Positions 54,190 to 63,560 of a stretch of DNA of 64,000 nt are shown here, one piece after another. The DNA is taken from positions 268,679-332,678 of the forward strand of contig CAUYUJ010020593.1 of assembly GCA_963575745.1 (NCBI GenBank). The letters are read 5' to 3'. The notes under the pieces are model-generated. The model made no database searches, was not told where the DNA came from, and was given only the letters and a program-made list of their open reading frames with translations. Made by a program: the position numbers and the translations under genes. How positions within the stretch are numbered: position 1 is the first letter of the stretch; the number at the start of each line of letters is the position of its first letter. Source of the DNA: Prorocentrum cordatum. Its lineage: Eukaryota > Sar > Dinophyceae > Prorocentrales > Prorocentraceae.

Positions 54190-54570
54190 CTCCGCCTGCT
54201 CGACACAGCCAGGATCCACTCCAGGGGGGGGGAGAGGAGGGGGGGTGCGAGGGCCCGCGCCGATAGGCAAAAGACTTCATAAAAAAAAACGCTCCCATGG
54301 GATGAGGTCCTAAAGACGGGGTGTTGCAATGCAAATCCACCCCTGGATCCCTCCCTATCCTCAGGACCCCACTCCAGGGGGGGGGAGAGGAGGGGGGGTT
54401 CGAGGGCCCGCGCCGATAGGCAGAAGACTTCATAACAAAAAACGCTCACGTGGGATGGGGTCCTAAAGACCTCCTCCTCCTCCTCCTCCTCCTCCTCCTC
54501 CTCCTCCTCCTCCTCAATGCAAATCCACCCCTGGATCCCTAATTACCCATCCTCAGGACCCCATCCCTCG
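54190..54570. repeat. 153-bp tandem repeat interrupted by (CTC)n
   Basis: Anchor CCACTCCAGGGGGG at 54216 and 54369. Both units continue with GAGGGCCCGCGCCGATAGGCA, GACTTCATAA and GGGGTCCTAAAGAC. In the second unit the sequence after CCTAAAGAC is replaced by (CTC)15 at 54471-54515. The unit then resumes with AATGCAAATCCACCCCTGG. Confidence 0.85.
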
Positions 54571-54814
54571 GGGCCCCACCTTTGAACCACCGAAAGGGGG
54601 ACGTGCACGCCTTTGGCCACGCACCGTCGAGGCGTGTCAGAAGGACGCGCGTCGGCGGCGAGCGAAGGGAACTTCGGGGCTCGAAGCTCGAGGCTCGAGG
54701 CGTTGTTTCGCGCTTTTCGCAATGCTTTCGGGCCCCCGGGATCCCCCAAACCGGATCGGGGGTGCAAGTTCGCGTCGGGTGGAAGGGCCCAGAGATCAAC
54801 TTTGACAGATAATT

Positions 54815-54967
54815 CGGCGGCGCGCCCAAAAGGGAGGCCGAATGAGAAGGCGGAGGCCTTCTCGCAAGGCGGCGGAGCTTCTCAGAGGCCCTCGCGCCTT
54901 CTGAGAGACCTCCGAGCCTCCTGGAAGGCGGGCCCCTTCTCACTTCCCACTCGGGCTCGCCGCCGCG
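54815..54967. mobile_element. MITE family F, copy 1
   Basis: CGGCGGCGCGCCC at the left and the near-complement GGGCTCGCCGCCG at the right. The interior has nested AGAAGGC/GCCTTCT palindromes. No clear target duplication. Confidence 0.55.
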
Positions 54968-55194
54968 GTGAGGATGCCATGGCCTCGGACGGCCATGTCG
55001 ATCGGGAGTTGCGCGGCCAGCGAAAAAACTGCCAACAATGAGCCGCAGGATGCAAGGGTGGCCTTGGAAATTCGCTCGTCCGCACGGTGCACCTGTGCAC
55101 GAGCACGGCCCCCCACGCCGCGAGGCCAACCTCGTGCTATGCGCGTCCGCGCAATTCGCATGTTCGAAACCGACGTGGGTTCATCCAAGGGGCC
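54968..55194. other. No gene recognised
   Basis: GC-rich spacer. Short ORFs only. Confidence 0.5.
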
Positions 55195-55350
55195 CCTGGA
55201 CACACAAATAAATACACACCAATAACAGGATTCCCTATATTTTCTGTTTTTGTTTTTGTTTGCTTTCCCCCCCCCCTTCCCATATTCTCCCATCTTTTCC
55301 TGGGAATCGACGATTGCTTGTGTCTGTGTGTTTCGCTCCCCTCCTGATTC
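55195..55350. repeat. Dispersed repeat shared with 53880-54110
   Basis: Second copy of the block described at 53880. Confidence 0.65.
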
Positions 55351-55501
55351 GTGTGCGTGCAGGTCCTTGTTTCGCTCCCGGGGTGAGCAGAGGGAGAAGC
55401 GCCAGGGCGGGCGGCGCCACAGGACCCGCACAGGGGAAGCACACCGGCCGCACCGACACGGCCGAACGCAGCCGCCTGCGAGACAGCCAACCAAAACCGC
55501 G

Positions 55502-55566
55502 GACACGCTCTGAAACTCACGCCCGGCCCTGGCTGCCAGGGCCGGGCGTGAGTTTCAGAGCGTGTC
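55502..55566. repeat. Perfect 65-bp palindrome
   Basis: GACACGCTCTGAAACTCACG and the rest of a 31-base arm (55502-55532) are exactly complementary to 55536-55566. The centre is C-T-G, so the stem can reach 32 bp with a one-base loop. CTC tracts dominate the plus strand to its left and GGA tracts to its right. Confidence 0.95.
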
Positions 55567-55574
55567 AGGGCCTG

Positions 55575-55770
55575 GCACGAGGGGGGGCGACAAGGAGGGG
55601 ATCGGCTCAGGTGGGGGGGGGGGGGGCAGCGAGCTGGAATCGGTTGTACACCACCCACAGATCAGCGATGGGTCCCCCATGTCGATCGAAGGCGTGCGCT
55701 CCTGGGCGGGGTGGGCTACCGAGCCCCTGTCGGCACCCACTGAGCGAGTGGGGGTGGAGGAGCGCGCCGA
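55575..55770 (-). repeat. Dispersed ATCGCCGAT repeat, copy 4 (reversed)
   Basis: On the minus strand it reads GGTAGCCCACCCCGCCCAGG, then CATCGCTGATCTGTGGG and CCTGAGCCGATCCCC, matching the order in copies 1 and 3. Confidence 0.55.
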
Positions 55771-56039
55771 GTCCGCCGGCCGGTCGGCCAGCGGGCCCCC
55801 CTGGGGGCAGCTCGGGTGGGCTGGGGCCCGGTGACCGTACTTGCTGGACGAAGGCCCGTGTCCCAACGGAGTCGGAGCCGGAGTCGAAGAGGTGGGAAAG
55901 GACCAAGAATCGGAACGCACGAGAGAGCCCACAAGGAACGGGCAGGGAAGGACCCGAGCAACTCCGAGCCCTCACCGAAACCAGATAAGGGAGGTTCGTT
56001 CCGCGGCCTTGGCCGCACCCTTTCGGTTCCTCCTCCCAG

Positions 56040-56300
56040 AGGGGGGAGGAAGAGGAGGAGGATGAGGAGGAGGAGGAGGAAGAGGAGGAGGGATGGAGGA
56101 GGAGGAGGAGGAGGAGGGGAGGAGGAGGAAGAGCAGGATGGAGGAGCAGGAGGAGGAGCGGGGAGTAGCAGAGGAGGAGGAGGAGGAGGAGGAGGAGGAG
56201 GAGGAGGGAGGAGGAGAGGAAGGGAGGAGGAGAGGAAGGAGGGAGGAGGGAGGGGGGGGATGGGGGGGGGGGTGGGGGGGGAGGGGGGGGGGCCGGGGGC
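56040..56300. repeat. (GGA)n and G-rich tract
   Basis: Interrupted GGA repeats, then G runs. Confidence 0.9.
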
Positions 56301-56436
56301 TTCAGGGCTACGCTCGCGCTCACAGGCTTCCCACAGGCAGCCTGCATGCTCTTTTGACAACGGCGCTGGCGGTCGCAGAGCGCGCGCAAGACCGGGCGGG
56401 CTCCGCGCGGAACGAGCTGTGCCCAGCACGCAGGTA

Positions 56437-56635
56437 TCGGCGGCGAGCGAGGGGTGGAGATGGAAAGGAGGAGGCATTCTCAGAAGGCGGCGGGGCTTCT
56501 CGGAAGCCCTCGCGCCTTCCGAAAGGTTTTCTGTGCCTTCGGGGAGAGCGTATACACTTCTCAAAAGGCCGGGGGACTTCCGAGCCTTCTGCGAAGGCCC
56601 GCCCCTCCTCACCTCCCTCCCTCGCTCGCCGCCAA
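56437..56635. mobile_element. MITE family F, copy 2
   Basis: TCGGCGGCGAGCGAGGG and CCCTCGCTCGCCGCCAA are inverted ends. AGGTA and AGATA flank them (4 of 5 match). The interior has AGAAGGC/GCCTTCC palindromes. Confidence 0.65.
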
Positions 56636-56640
56636 AGATA

Positions 56641-57544
56641 GAAGAGGCGAGGAGGCAGCAGAGGGAACACACAAGGCGCAGGAGCGCGAGCAGGGAGCGG
56701 CCACTGCACGCGTCGGGCCGGCGGCCAGGGGCGGCTCACGCAGGATCTGCGCGGCTGCGATGCAAGTGCGACTGTCGGTAAGGGGGGGGGCAGTGGGCCC
56801 AGGGGGTCACCAATTGCTACAGTCGGCCTTGATTGAAGAGGACACGCGAGAGGGCACAAAACCCTTCCGAGGGCCACATCGCCATTGGAGTGTAAGAAGG
56901 CACGCGTCGCGAGGCACAGGACAGACACAAGGGTACCCTTCGGCCACACGCAGGAGTGACCCTGGGTAAGAGTGGCCTTTGGTGCGCGACCTTTTGGGAG
57001 CCGCGGGGGGACCAAACCTGGGCGCGCAGGCAGCCTCGACTGCCTCGTTTTCAGCCACCTGGGGACCCATCTGTGCCCGCACGAGAGGTCACTCCGGCGA
57101 AAGGTCACTCTTTAAAACGACACGAAGATCGGGACAAAATCGGAACGCTCTGGAACGCTCTGGAACGCTCTGGAGCGATTTATCCCGATCCTAGCCCTGT
57201 TTTACTCTTACGCCCAGAGCTGGCAGGGTCGACCCACTAATCTGGGCCGCCTGCATCGCTCGGTTGCCGGTGCGGTCGACGGCGCGTGCCGCCTGGCGCG
57301 GCGTCCGTCTGGTGTCCGTTCCATGGGAGCCTGCGTGGCCCCTGGCACTGTCCAACTTGGGCCTGATCTGGACCGGATCTGGAACACATTTGGACCAGAT
57401 TGGGACGAGACTTGGACTGGCTTCGTGGGGGCTGGGAGAACGAGGAGGGGCAGGGGGACCAGGAGGGGAGAGGAGGAGCAGAAGGATGGGCCAAACGTGG
57501 CCCCCACGCTGTCCACATGCAAGAAAAGCTGATTTCAATGTCTT
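56641..57544. other. No gene recognised
   Basis: An 11-bp repeat GGAACGCTCT(G) occurs three to four times at 57141-57178. Overlapping ORFs on both strands lack domains. Confidence 0.5.
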
Positions 57545-57733
57545 GAGCAGGGACCGACCGTCCCGGCGTTCCTATTGTCCTACCACGAAATGTTCTTAGA
57601 CCCCAAAAATGTGATAAAAAACAAGACAGTCCCAACCAGACACGTTCTGAGAACATGCCGTGGGAACCACAAAAGGTTCTCAGAACATGGTCTGGTGGGG
57701 CCACAGGCGAGCCAGGACGCTTCGCCACTGCTC
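57545..57733. mobile_element. MITE family E, copy 1
   Basis: Left end GAGCAGGGACCGACCGTCC and right end GACGCTTCGCCACTGCTC are imperfect inverted repeats (17 of 23 by my alignment). Interior palindromes of GTTCTGAGAAC/GGTTCTCAGAACAT type. Shares ends and interior with 62590-62714. Target duplication unclear. Confidence 0.55.
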
Positions 57734-57755
57734 GACTGCCGCCGCCCAGGGCTCA

Positions 57756-57872
57756 GGAGGAGGAGGAGGAGGAGGAGGAGGAGGAAGAGGACAGGAAGAG
57801 GAGGAGGAGGAGGAGGGGGAGGAGGAGGAGGAGGAGGAGGAGGAGGAGGAGGAGGAGGAGGAGGAGGAGGAG
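57756..57872. repeat. (GGA)n tract
   Basis: GGA repeats with one GGACAGGAA break. Confidence 0.95.
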
Positions 57873-58196
57873 TCGAACGCCCAGGGCGCCGAGGCCGCGG
57901 CCCTGCGCTCGGGCGGCGGCGCTGCGCGGCACGGCCCGGGAGAACGGCGGGGGCTCGCCCCGGGCTGCTGCAGCCGACGGCGCCTGGTGGGCAGCAGCCT
58001 GCACACACTCTCGTGGGAGCGGTGCCCCAACAAAAGATGCCACGATTTCGGGCTTACTTTTTTCCTGCAAAACTCCTTTCCAATCAAACGTTCTGTGACC
58101 GAAAACTCACCAGCGATGGCGCGAATAGGGTCGCAGGAAAAATCAAAGCAGGAATGGGCGCAGCAGGAGTCGGTAGAGAGAGGGCGAGAACGACGC
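57873..58196. other. No gene recognised
   Basis: GC-rich spacer before a family C element. Confidence 0.5.
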
Positions 58197-58396
58197 TCGG
58201 GTCGGGCGAGAGGGGGGGATAGCAAAGGGGGGGGGTTGAGTATCAGCTCGCGTAGCCGATTTTCCCGGCGCCTCCCTGGCGCCAGAGGCGGCCCACGCAT
58301 CGAGGAATGGGCCCCTCGGTGGGCCGAAACCAGCTGCACGCAGCAGATTTCGTACCCCCCCCCCTTCCCAATCCCCCCCCCTTTCGTCCGGCCCGA
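58197..58396 (-). mobile_element. MITE family C, copy 4 (reversed)
   Basis: TCGGGTCGGGCG and CGTCCGGCCCGA are the ends. GACGC and CACGC flank them (4 of 5 match). The body is the reverse complement of copies 1-3. Confidence 0.75.
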
Positions 58397-58503
58397 CACG
58401 CGCGTGGGCCTGAACAGTCTGTCTCTGTATCCGAAGGAGCTGCCCCGTCGGGCGGGGATCGCAGTGAGCCGCTGGTGGCTCGCAGTGTTTCAGAAGACGA
58501 ACA

Positions 58504-58675
58504 TCGGGGATGGACAGACCCCCCTGTAGTAGAACGTGGTTTCGTGAAAACGACCTGAGGCCCAAACCTGGCGGGCGCAAGCCTGGAAAATAACGGCCAC
58601 GGCGCCCTCTCGAGAACCGAAAACGGACAATGCACTAATCGACGCGTCACTGTTGGGGGTTCTGTCCACCCCCGA
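58504..58675. mobile_element. MITE family D, copy 1 (172 bp)
   Basis: TCGGGGATGGACAGACCCCC and GGGGGTTCTGTCCACCCCCGA are inverted ends. Same length and about 90% identical to 61131-61302. GAACA and GCACA flank it (4 of 5 match). Confidence 0.75.
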
Positions 58676-59294
58676 GCACAGCACAGACACAAACGATCGG
58701 AGGTCCGCACGGATGTCGGGTTGCCCCTGAGCCCACGAGAGGCGGCGGGCGCCGCCAGAGGGGCCAAGCGACGATCGGAGAGATCCGCGACGACTCCCGA
58801 AAAGATACGTACGCTTGTCCAGCTCGTTATGCTTCGCAGTATGTGGTCTTGGGCAGCTGCGAGCTTGTGCGCTGCAGCATACCGCACTGCGGGGGCGCTC
58901 GCCCTCCATTCCCTGGAGGTCTGCCAGGCGTCACTGCGGGGTCCCCGCGAGTCCCTCATCACGCGGTGGTCACCACTCCGTTTTGAGGCCTTCGAGAGGC
59001 GGGGGAAGAAGAGGAGCTGAAGGTAAGGGCCCTTCAGTGAAGGAGGAGGAGAAAGAGTACGGCAGGTTCGTGTCGTGCCGACCCCAGCGTTGGTTTTTGA
59101 CACCGCAGGGATCGTTCAACCTTGAACGATCGGCCGCTGCCGCAACGTCCGATCGTTCAACATCGATCGATTCTGGGTCGCCGGCGGCGTTCAACCTTGA
59201 ACGCCCGCACTGGGGTCGCCGCTGGTCGACACGACGCAAACCTACCGTAGGAGGGGGAGGAAGAGAACCAAGAGCCTGTTTTCCATTACTCGCG
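58676..59294. other. No gene recognised; two palindromes
   Basis: GATCGTTCAA-CC-TTGAACGATC at 59110-59131 and GGCGTTCAA-CC-TTGAACGCC at 59186-59205 are near-perfect palindromes with the same core. A related one is at 19275-19290. Confidence 0.7.
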
Positions 59295-59430
59295 ATGATG
59301 CCAGGCCCCGCCCCCCCCTCCCCCCCTCCTCCTCCTTCCCCTCCTCCTCCTCCTCCTCCTCCTCCTCCTACCTCCTCCTCCTCTCTCCTCTTCCTCCTCC
59401 TCCTCCTCCCCCCTCCCCAACCCCCCTCCC
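59295..59430. repeat. C-run and (CTC)n tract
   Basis: The only CTC tract on the plus strand to the right of the 65-bp palindrome. Confidence 0.9.
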
Positions 59431-59555
59431 CCCCCCCTGGTCAGGCCACTAGTCCAGACGGCGCCCGCGCTAATGGCGACGCGACCGGCCCCACTCCCCT
59501 CCCTCCTCCCGCCCAGTCACGTCCGTTTTGTCGCCAGGAAAGCAGACAGTATAGG

Positions 59556-59929
59556 AGCAGGAGGAGGAGGAGGGTAGGGAGGAAGGAGGAGAGGAGGATG
59601 AGGAGGATGAGGAGGATGGAGGATGAGGAGGAGGAGGCCGAGGAGGAGGCGGAGGAGGAGGACGAGGAGGAGTAGGAGGAGGAGCCCCCTCCCCCACACA
59701 GGTCACGCCCGTTGTCGCGAGGATAGCCAGACAGAGGAGGAGGACGAGGAGTAGGACGAGGAGGAGGAGGAGGACGGGGAGGAGGAGGAGGCGGAGGAGG
59801 AGGCGAAGGGTAGGACGGGGAGGATGAGAGCTGAGAGTAGGCGAAGGAGGAGGAGAGTCGGAGTGTGAGGAGGAGGAGGGGAGGTATGATTAATGATTAT
59901 TTTAGATGAGGTAGGAGGACGCCGAGGAG

Positions 59930-59960
<31 letters not shown>

Positions 59961-59965
59961 AGGAG
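59556..59965. repeat. Interrupted (GGA)n tracts
   Basis: GGA-rich at 59556-59685 and 59733-59965. TCACGTCCGTTTTGTCGC before the first tract is echoed by TCACGCCCGTTGTCGC before the second. Confidence 0.9.
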
Positions 59966-60213
59966 GGAGCAAGAGACGAGCCGTGGAGGCGGCAGCCTGC
60001 CAGTCCACGCCCAGCTGCCGCACGGCCCGCCGGGAGAAGACCTCGATCGGGCCGCGCAGGCCGTACTTGCCTCCACCCGGGCGCCGGCACAGCCGCCGTC
60101 AAGGGGGGGGGGTGCAGGAGCAGTCCGGTCAGGTCAGGTCGGGTGGCCATACGCTCGGTGGCGCGTCGGCGGGCGCAACGTGCGTCAGGGCTGTCCGCTG
60201 GGCCTGGGCTTCG
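59966..60213. other. No gene recognised
   Basis: GC-rich spacer. Confidence 0.5.
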
Positions 60214-60225
60214 AGAGGAGGAGGA

Positions 60226-60256
<31 letters not shown>

Positions 60257-60384
60257 GAGGAGGAGGAGGAGGAGGAGGAGGAGGAGGAGGAGGAGGAGGA
60301 GGAGGAGGAGGAGGAGGAGGAGGGGGAGGGGGAGGAGGAGGAGGAGGGGGAGGAGGAGGAGGAGGAGGAGGAGGAGGAGGAGGG
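60214..60384. repeat. (GGA)n tract
   Basis: About 170 bp of GGA repeats with a few GGGGGA breaks. Confidence 0.95.
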
Positions 60385-61130
60385 AAAATTGAGCACGCGC
60401 GAAGGGTAAGAGGTACGCACGACGAGCGAGCACGCGAGGCCAGTCGGAGCGAGGGAGGGACGAACGGCAAAGGGGACGACACAGGGACACGCGAGAGAGG
60501 GGCGACACTTGGGCGGCTTCCTCTGGCGCCGCTTCGTCACGCCAAACGCTCCACTCAGCCACGGCGAGGGGGGAGGAGGGCAGGGAGAAGAGACGCGCGC
60601 GATGCCGTGAGCCCGGTAGGGCGCGCATGTACCTTCACGCGCTCTCTCAAAAGGTGCTCGTCTTGAATGAGATCTTCCCATCTACGACCGTCCCCAGCGA
60701 GTAGAACGGCGCACTGATGCAGGGAGAGGCTTCGAGGTTCGAATTGAGAAGGACTTCCTGAAAGGTCTTCGTAAGAACGGGTCAGGCTGATTACGCCCGA
60801 CTCAAGAGCCATTAAGCCAGAGTAGACCAGATCCAGACCAAATATGATCCAGAGTGAGAAGGATTAAGTGGGATCACGCTGGATTAATCGGTATTGCTCC
60901 CGATGAAGCGGGAAGAGGAAGGGACAGGGGTCGAGCAAAACATCGCTTTGGGTCTGATGTTCGTTTCGTTCTCTTTGTGAAGCGTCTTGACGGTCCGACG
61001 GATTGCACGGAACAGCGTTTTGGCGCAGATCCGAAGTCGTGATGGGCCAACGGTGGGCCCTAGAATGAACACCGAATGAAAACGAGGAGAAAGCGTAAAC
61101 GATCCACGAGACTGCCAAAACAACGTTTTG
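60385..61130. other. No gene recognised
   Basis: Mixed sequence with short ORFs only. Confidence 0.5.
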
Positions 61131-61302
61131 TCGGGGATGGACAGACCTCCCTTTAGTAAAACGTGGTTTAGTGAAAACGACCTGAGGCCCAAACCTGGCG
61201 GGCGCAAGCCTGGAAAATAATGGCCACGGCGCCCTCTCGAGAACCGAAAACAGACAATTCACTAATCGACGTGTCACTGTTGGGGGTTCTGTCCACCCCC
61301 GA
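61131..61302. mobile_element. MITE family D, copy 2 (TSD TTTTG)
   Basis: Same ends and length as copy 1. TTTTG directly flanks both ends (61126-61130 and 61303-61307). Confidence 0.8.
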
Positions 61303-61403
61303 TTTTGGTCGACCTCTGGGAGGGCGTTCGAGACTCGCAGCTCGGAGGCTCGAGGACCAGACTTGATCGGCGGCCGGGGGCGAGGCCGAAGCGGAAGGGT
61401 ATC

Positions 61404-61588
61404 TTGGCGGCGCGAACAGGGTCAGGGGGAGAGGGGAGGGCTTCTCAGAAGCACCACTGATTCTTAGGAGGCGCGGGCCTTCTCTGTAGATGTAGAGCTG
61501 GCGCCTTCTAGGAAGCAGCCTCCTTCTAAGAAGCCTTCCCCTCTAAGAAGCCTTCCCCGCTCCCCCTATCCCCTTTGCGCGCCGCCAA
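61404..61588. mobile_element. MITE family F, copy 3 (TSD GTATC)
   Basis: TTGGCGGCGCG and CGCGCCGCCAA are exact inverted ends. GTATC flanks both (61399-61403 and 61589-61593). The interior has GCCTTCTAAGAAGCC-type palindromes. Confidence 0.75.
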
Positions 61589-61593
61589 GTATC

Positions 61594-62589
61594 CCTCGAT
61601 CGAGAGATCGCTTTCGGTTTCGGTTCGTGCCGCGCGTACGGGCGAGGCGAAGCTGGGCGAGTTCCTGCACTGCACCTGCAGTCATCATGCTGCCAGTAGG
61701 AACACATAATCAAGAACGAATGGCCACGGCTGGTCTAGGCCACACGTAAGTTTCGCGACAAAAAATCTAAGGAACCACTCGAAAACCCTGGCCACTCCGG
61801 AGCCCAAGGCCATCCTTATTTCAGCGTCCTGACTGTGGGCCCAGGTCGCGCCGAAGGGAATCGATTCCCCGTGCGCCGGGGCGTGCGCAAATGTGTCCCG
61901 CGGCTTGCCTGCGGTTGTCCCGTGGTTTGGAGGCCTGGAAATGGGCACCAACACCAAGACAGGGGGCTGCCTCAACAGGGAGGATATGGTCCTCGATTTC
62001 GGTGTGGGTGGTAATATTTCGGTCACCTTGGAAGCCAGAATATTACCACCATCGCCGAGATCGGGATCTTTCTTCCCTCAGTGGAGGAACACCGCCGATA
62101 TTGGTGTTGGTGTCAATCTCTAGGCCTGCGATTGGTTGTCCGACCCGTCGTTGTTCCGTGGTTGTTGCGTGGCTCTCCCACGGGTGTCCCGTGGTTGTCC
62201 CGCGGTTGCCCGTGGGGTTGTCCCCGCGGTTGTCCCGTGGCTCCCGCGGCTGTCACGACTACAAAGAGACAGATACTGGGCCGTAAATCCACCGACCGTC
62301 GGCGTGTGTGAGCGGCTTTTCAACTCGAAGCGTCGTCCTCGTCGTCGTCGTCGCAGTCACCGCTCCCCCCTGTCCCTGCCGGAGGGCCCTCCTTTCCAAC
62401 GCACCAGCCAAACGGACAGGAGAAAAGGAAGGTCATCCTCGCGTCGAAGGGAAGCCCCTCCTCTTCACTCCCTCCCCCGCGCTGGAGGAATTTGGAAGGA
62501 TGGGGGTGGTGAAGGGGGGGGGGGTCCCGGGGGTTGTGACCCCCCCTGGGGGGGGGCACCCCTCCCTGGGAGAAGCTCTCCCCATCTCC
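61594..62589. other. No gene recognised; small repeats
   Basis: GGTGGTAATATT (62007-62018) and AATATTACCACC (62039-62050) form a perfect 12-bp hairpin stem. 62150-62250 holds short repeats of GTCCCG(T/C)GGTT. G and C runs lie at 62510-62560. Confidence 0.6.
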
Positions 62590-62714
62590 GAGCAGGGACC
62601 GACCGTCCCAGCATTCCTATGGGCCTACGACGACATGCTCTTGGAACCCGAAAAATGTTCTCAGAACATTGTTTGGTAGGCCTATGGGCACGCCAGGACG
62701 CTTCGACACTGCTT
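62590..62714. mobile_element. MITE family E, copy 2 (internally deleted)
   Basis: GAGCAGGGACCGACCGTCC and GACGCTTCGACACTGCTT match the ends of copy 1. The interior ATGTTCTCAGAACATTGTTTGGT is shorter. Confidence 0.55.
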
Positions 62715-63029
62715 GACATCTCGATTCCTTGCCTCCGAGGCGCCTCGGACTCCCCCTTCAGGGCCGGCGGCAGCGGACGAAAGGCCTTCACAATAGAGTG
62801 TGAGATCGGTGTGAAAATCCGCCGGCCCCCTTTTTGTTGGGCCAACAGGCTGCGGGGCTGTGGCTTGCTGCTCCCTGCGCCAGTTCCAGCTTCCAGCTTC
62901 CAGTGTGACGGTTTTACTTTCTGCTTCCTACGAGACCCAAACAACCCCACACCACACCCTCCGAGTGATCTCCAAATTCCAGGGGGGGGTCGTGGGACAC
63001 GTAAGAATCAGTACATGAGACTCGCGCCC
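62715..63029. other. No gene recognised
   Basis: Spacer before the 42-bp satellite. Confidence 0.5.
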
Positions 63030-63560
63030 CAAAAACAATAACTCCTTGTAGATTACACTATTTTCGCGTGCCCGAGGCCGTACACTGTCGTAAATTACAT
63101 CGTATTCGCGTCCCCGAGGCCAACATCCTTTGTAAATCATATCATAGTTGCGTCGCCGACGCCACACACCATCGTAAATGACCCGCACTCGCATCCACGA
63201 AGCCACAACCCCTGGTTAATTATACAATACTTACATCCTCGAGGCCAAAATCTTTTTGCACATTAAACAACACCTGCGTCCCCGAACCTTAATACCTAAA
63301 CAATTACATGGCAATCGCGCCCTCAAAGCAACGATCCCTTGTAAAATGCATAACGTATGCGCCCCCGAAGCCATACGCACTAAAAGATTACACCAAAGTT
63401 GTGTCCCCGAGGCCAAAACCCCTGGTGAAGTGTACAATGTTCGCGCCGGGACCACGTTATCTAGCGAATTGCGCCGTACTCGTGCCCTCGAGGCAACGAT
63501 TCCTAGCAATTTGTGCCAGGGTCGCGTCCCGGAAGCGACGGTCCCTTGTAAAAAAACGCC
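63030..63560. repeat. Degenerate 42-bp satellite
   Basis: CGCGTCCCCGAGGCC-like blocks (63071, 63113, 63155 and onward) alternate with TTGTAAATTACA-like blocks at 42-bp spacing, about a dozen copies. The period is a multiple of three, so several frames on both strands stay open for 90-148 codons. These are not accepted as genes. Confidence 0.8.

Noticed and set aside
57119-57180. GGAACGCTCT repeats as heat-shock-like elements
   Set aside because: Simple 11-bp tandem repeat with no gene next to it.
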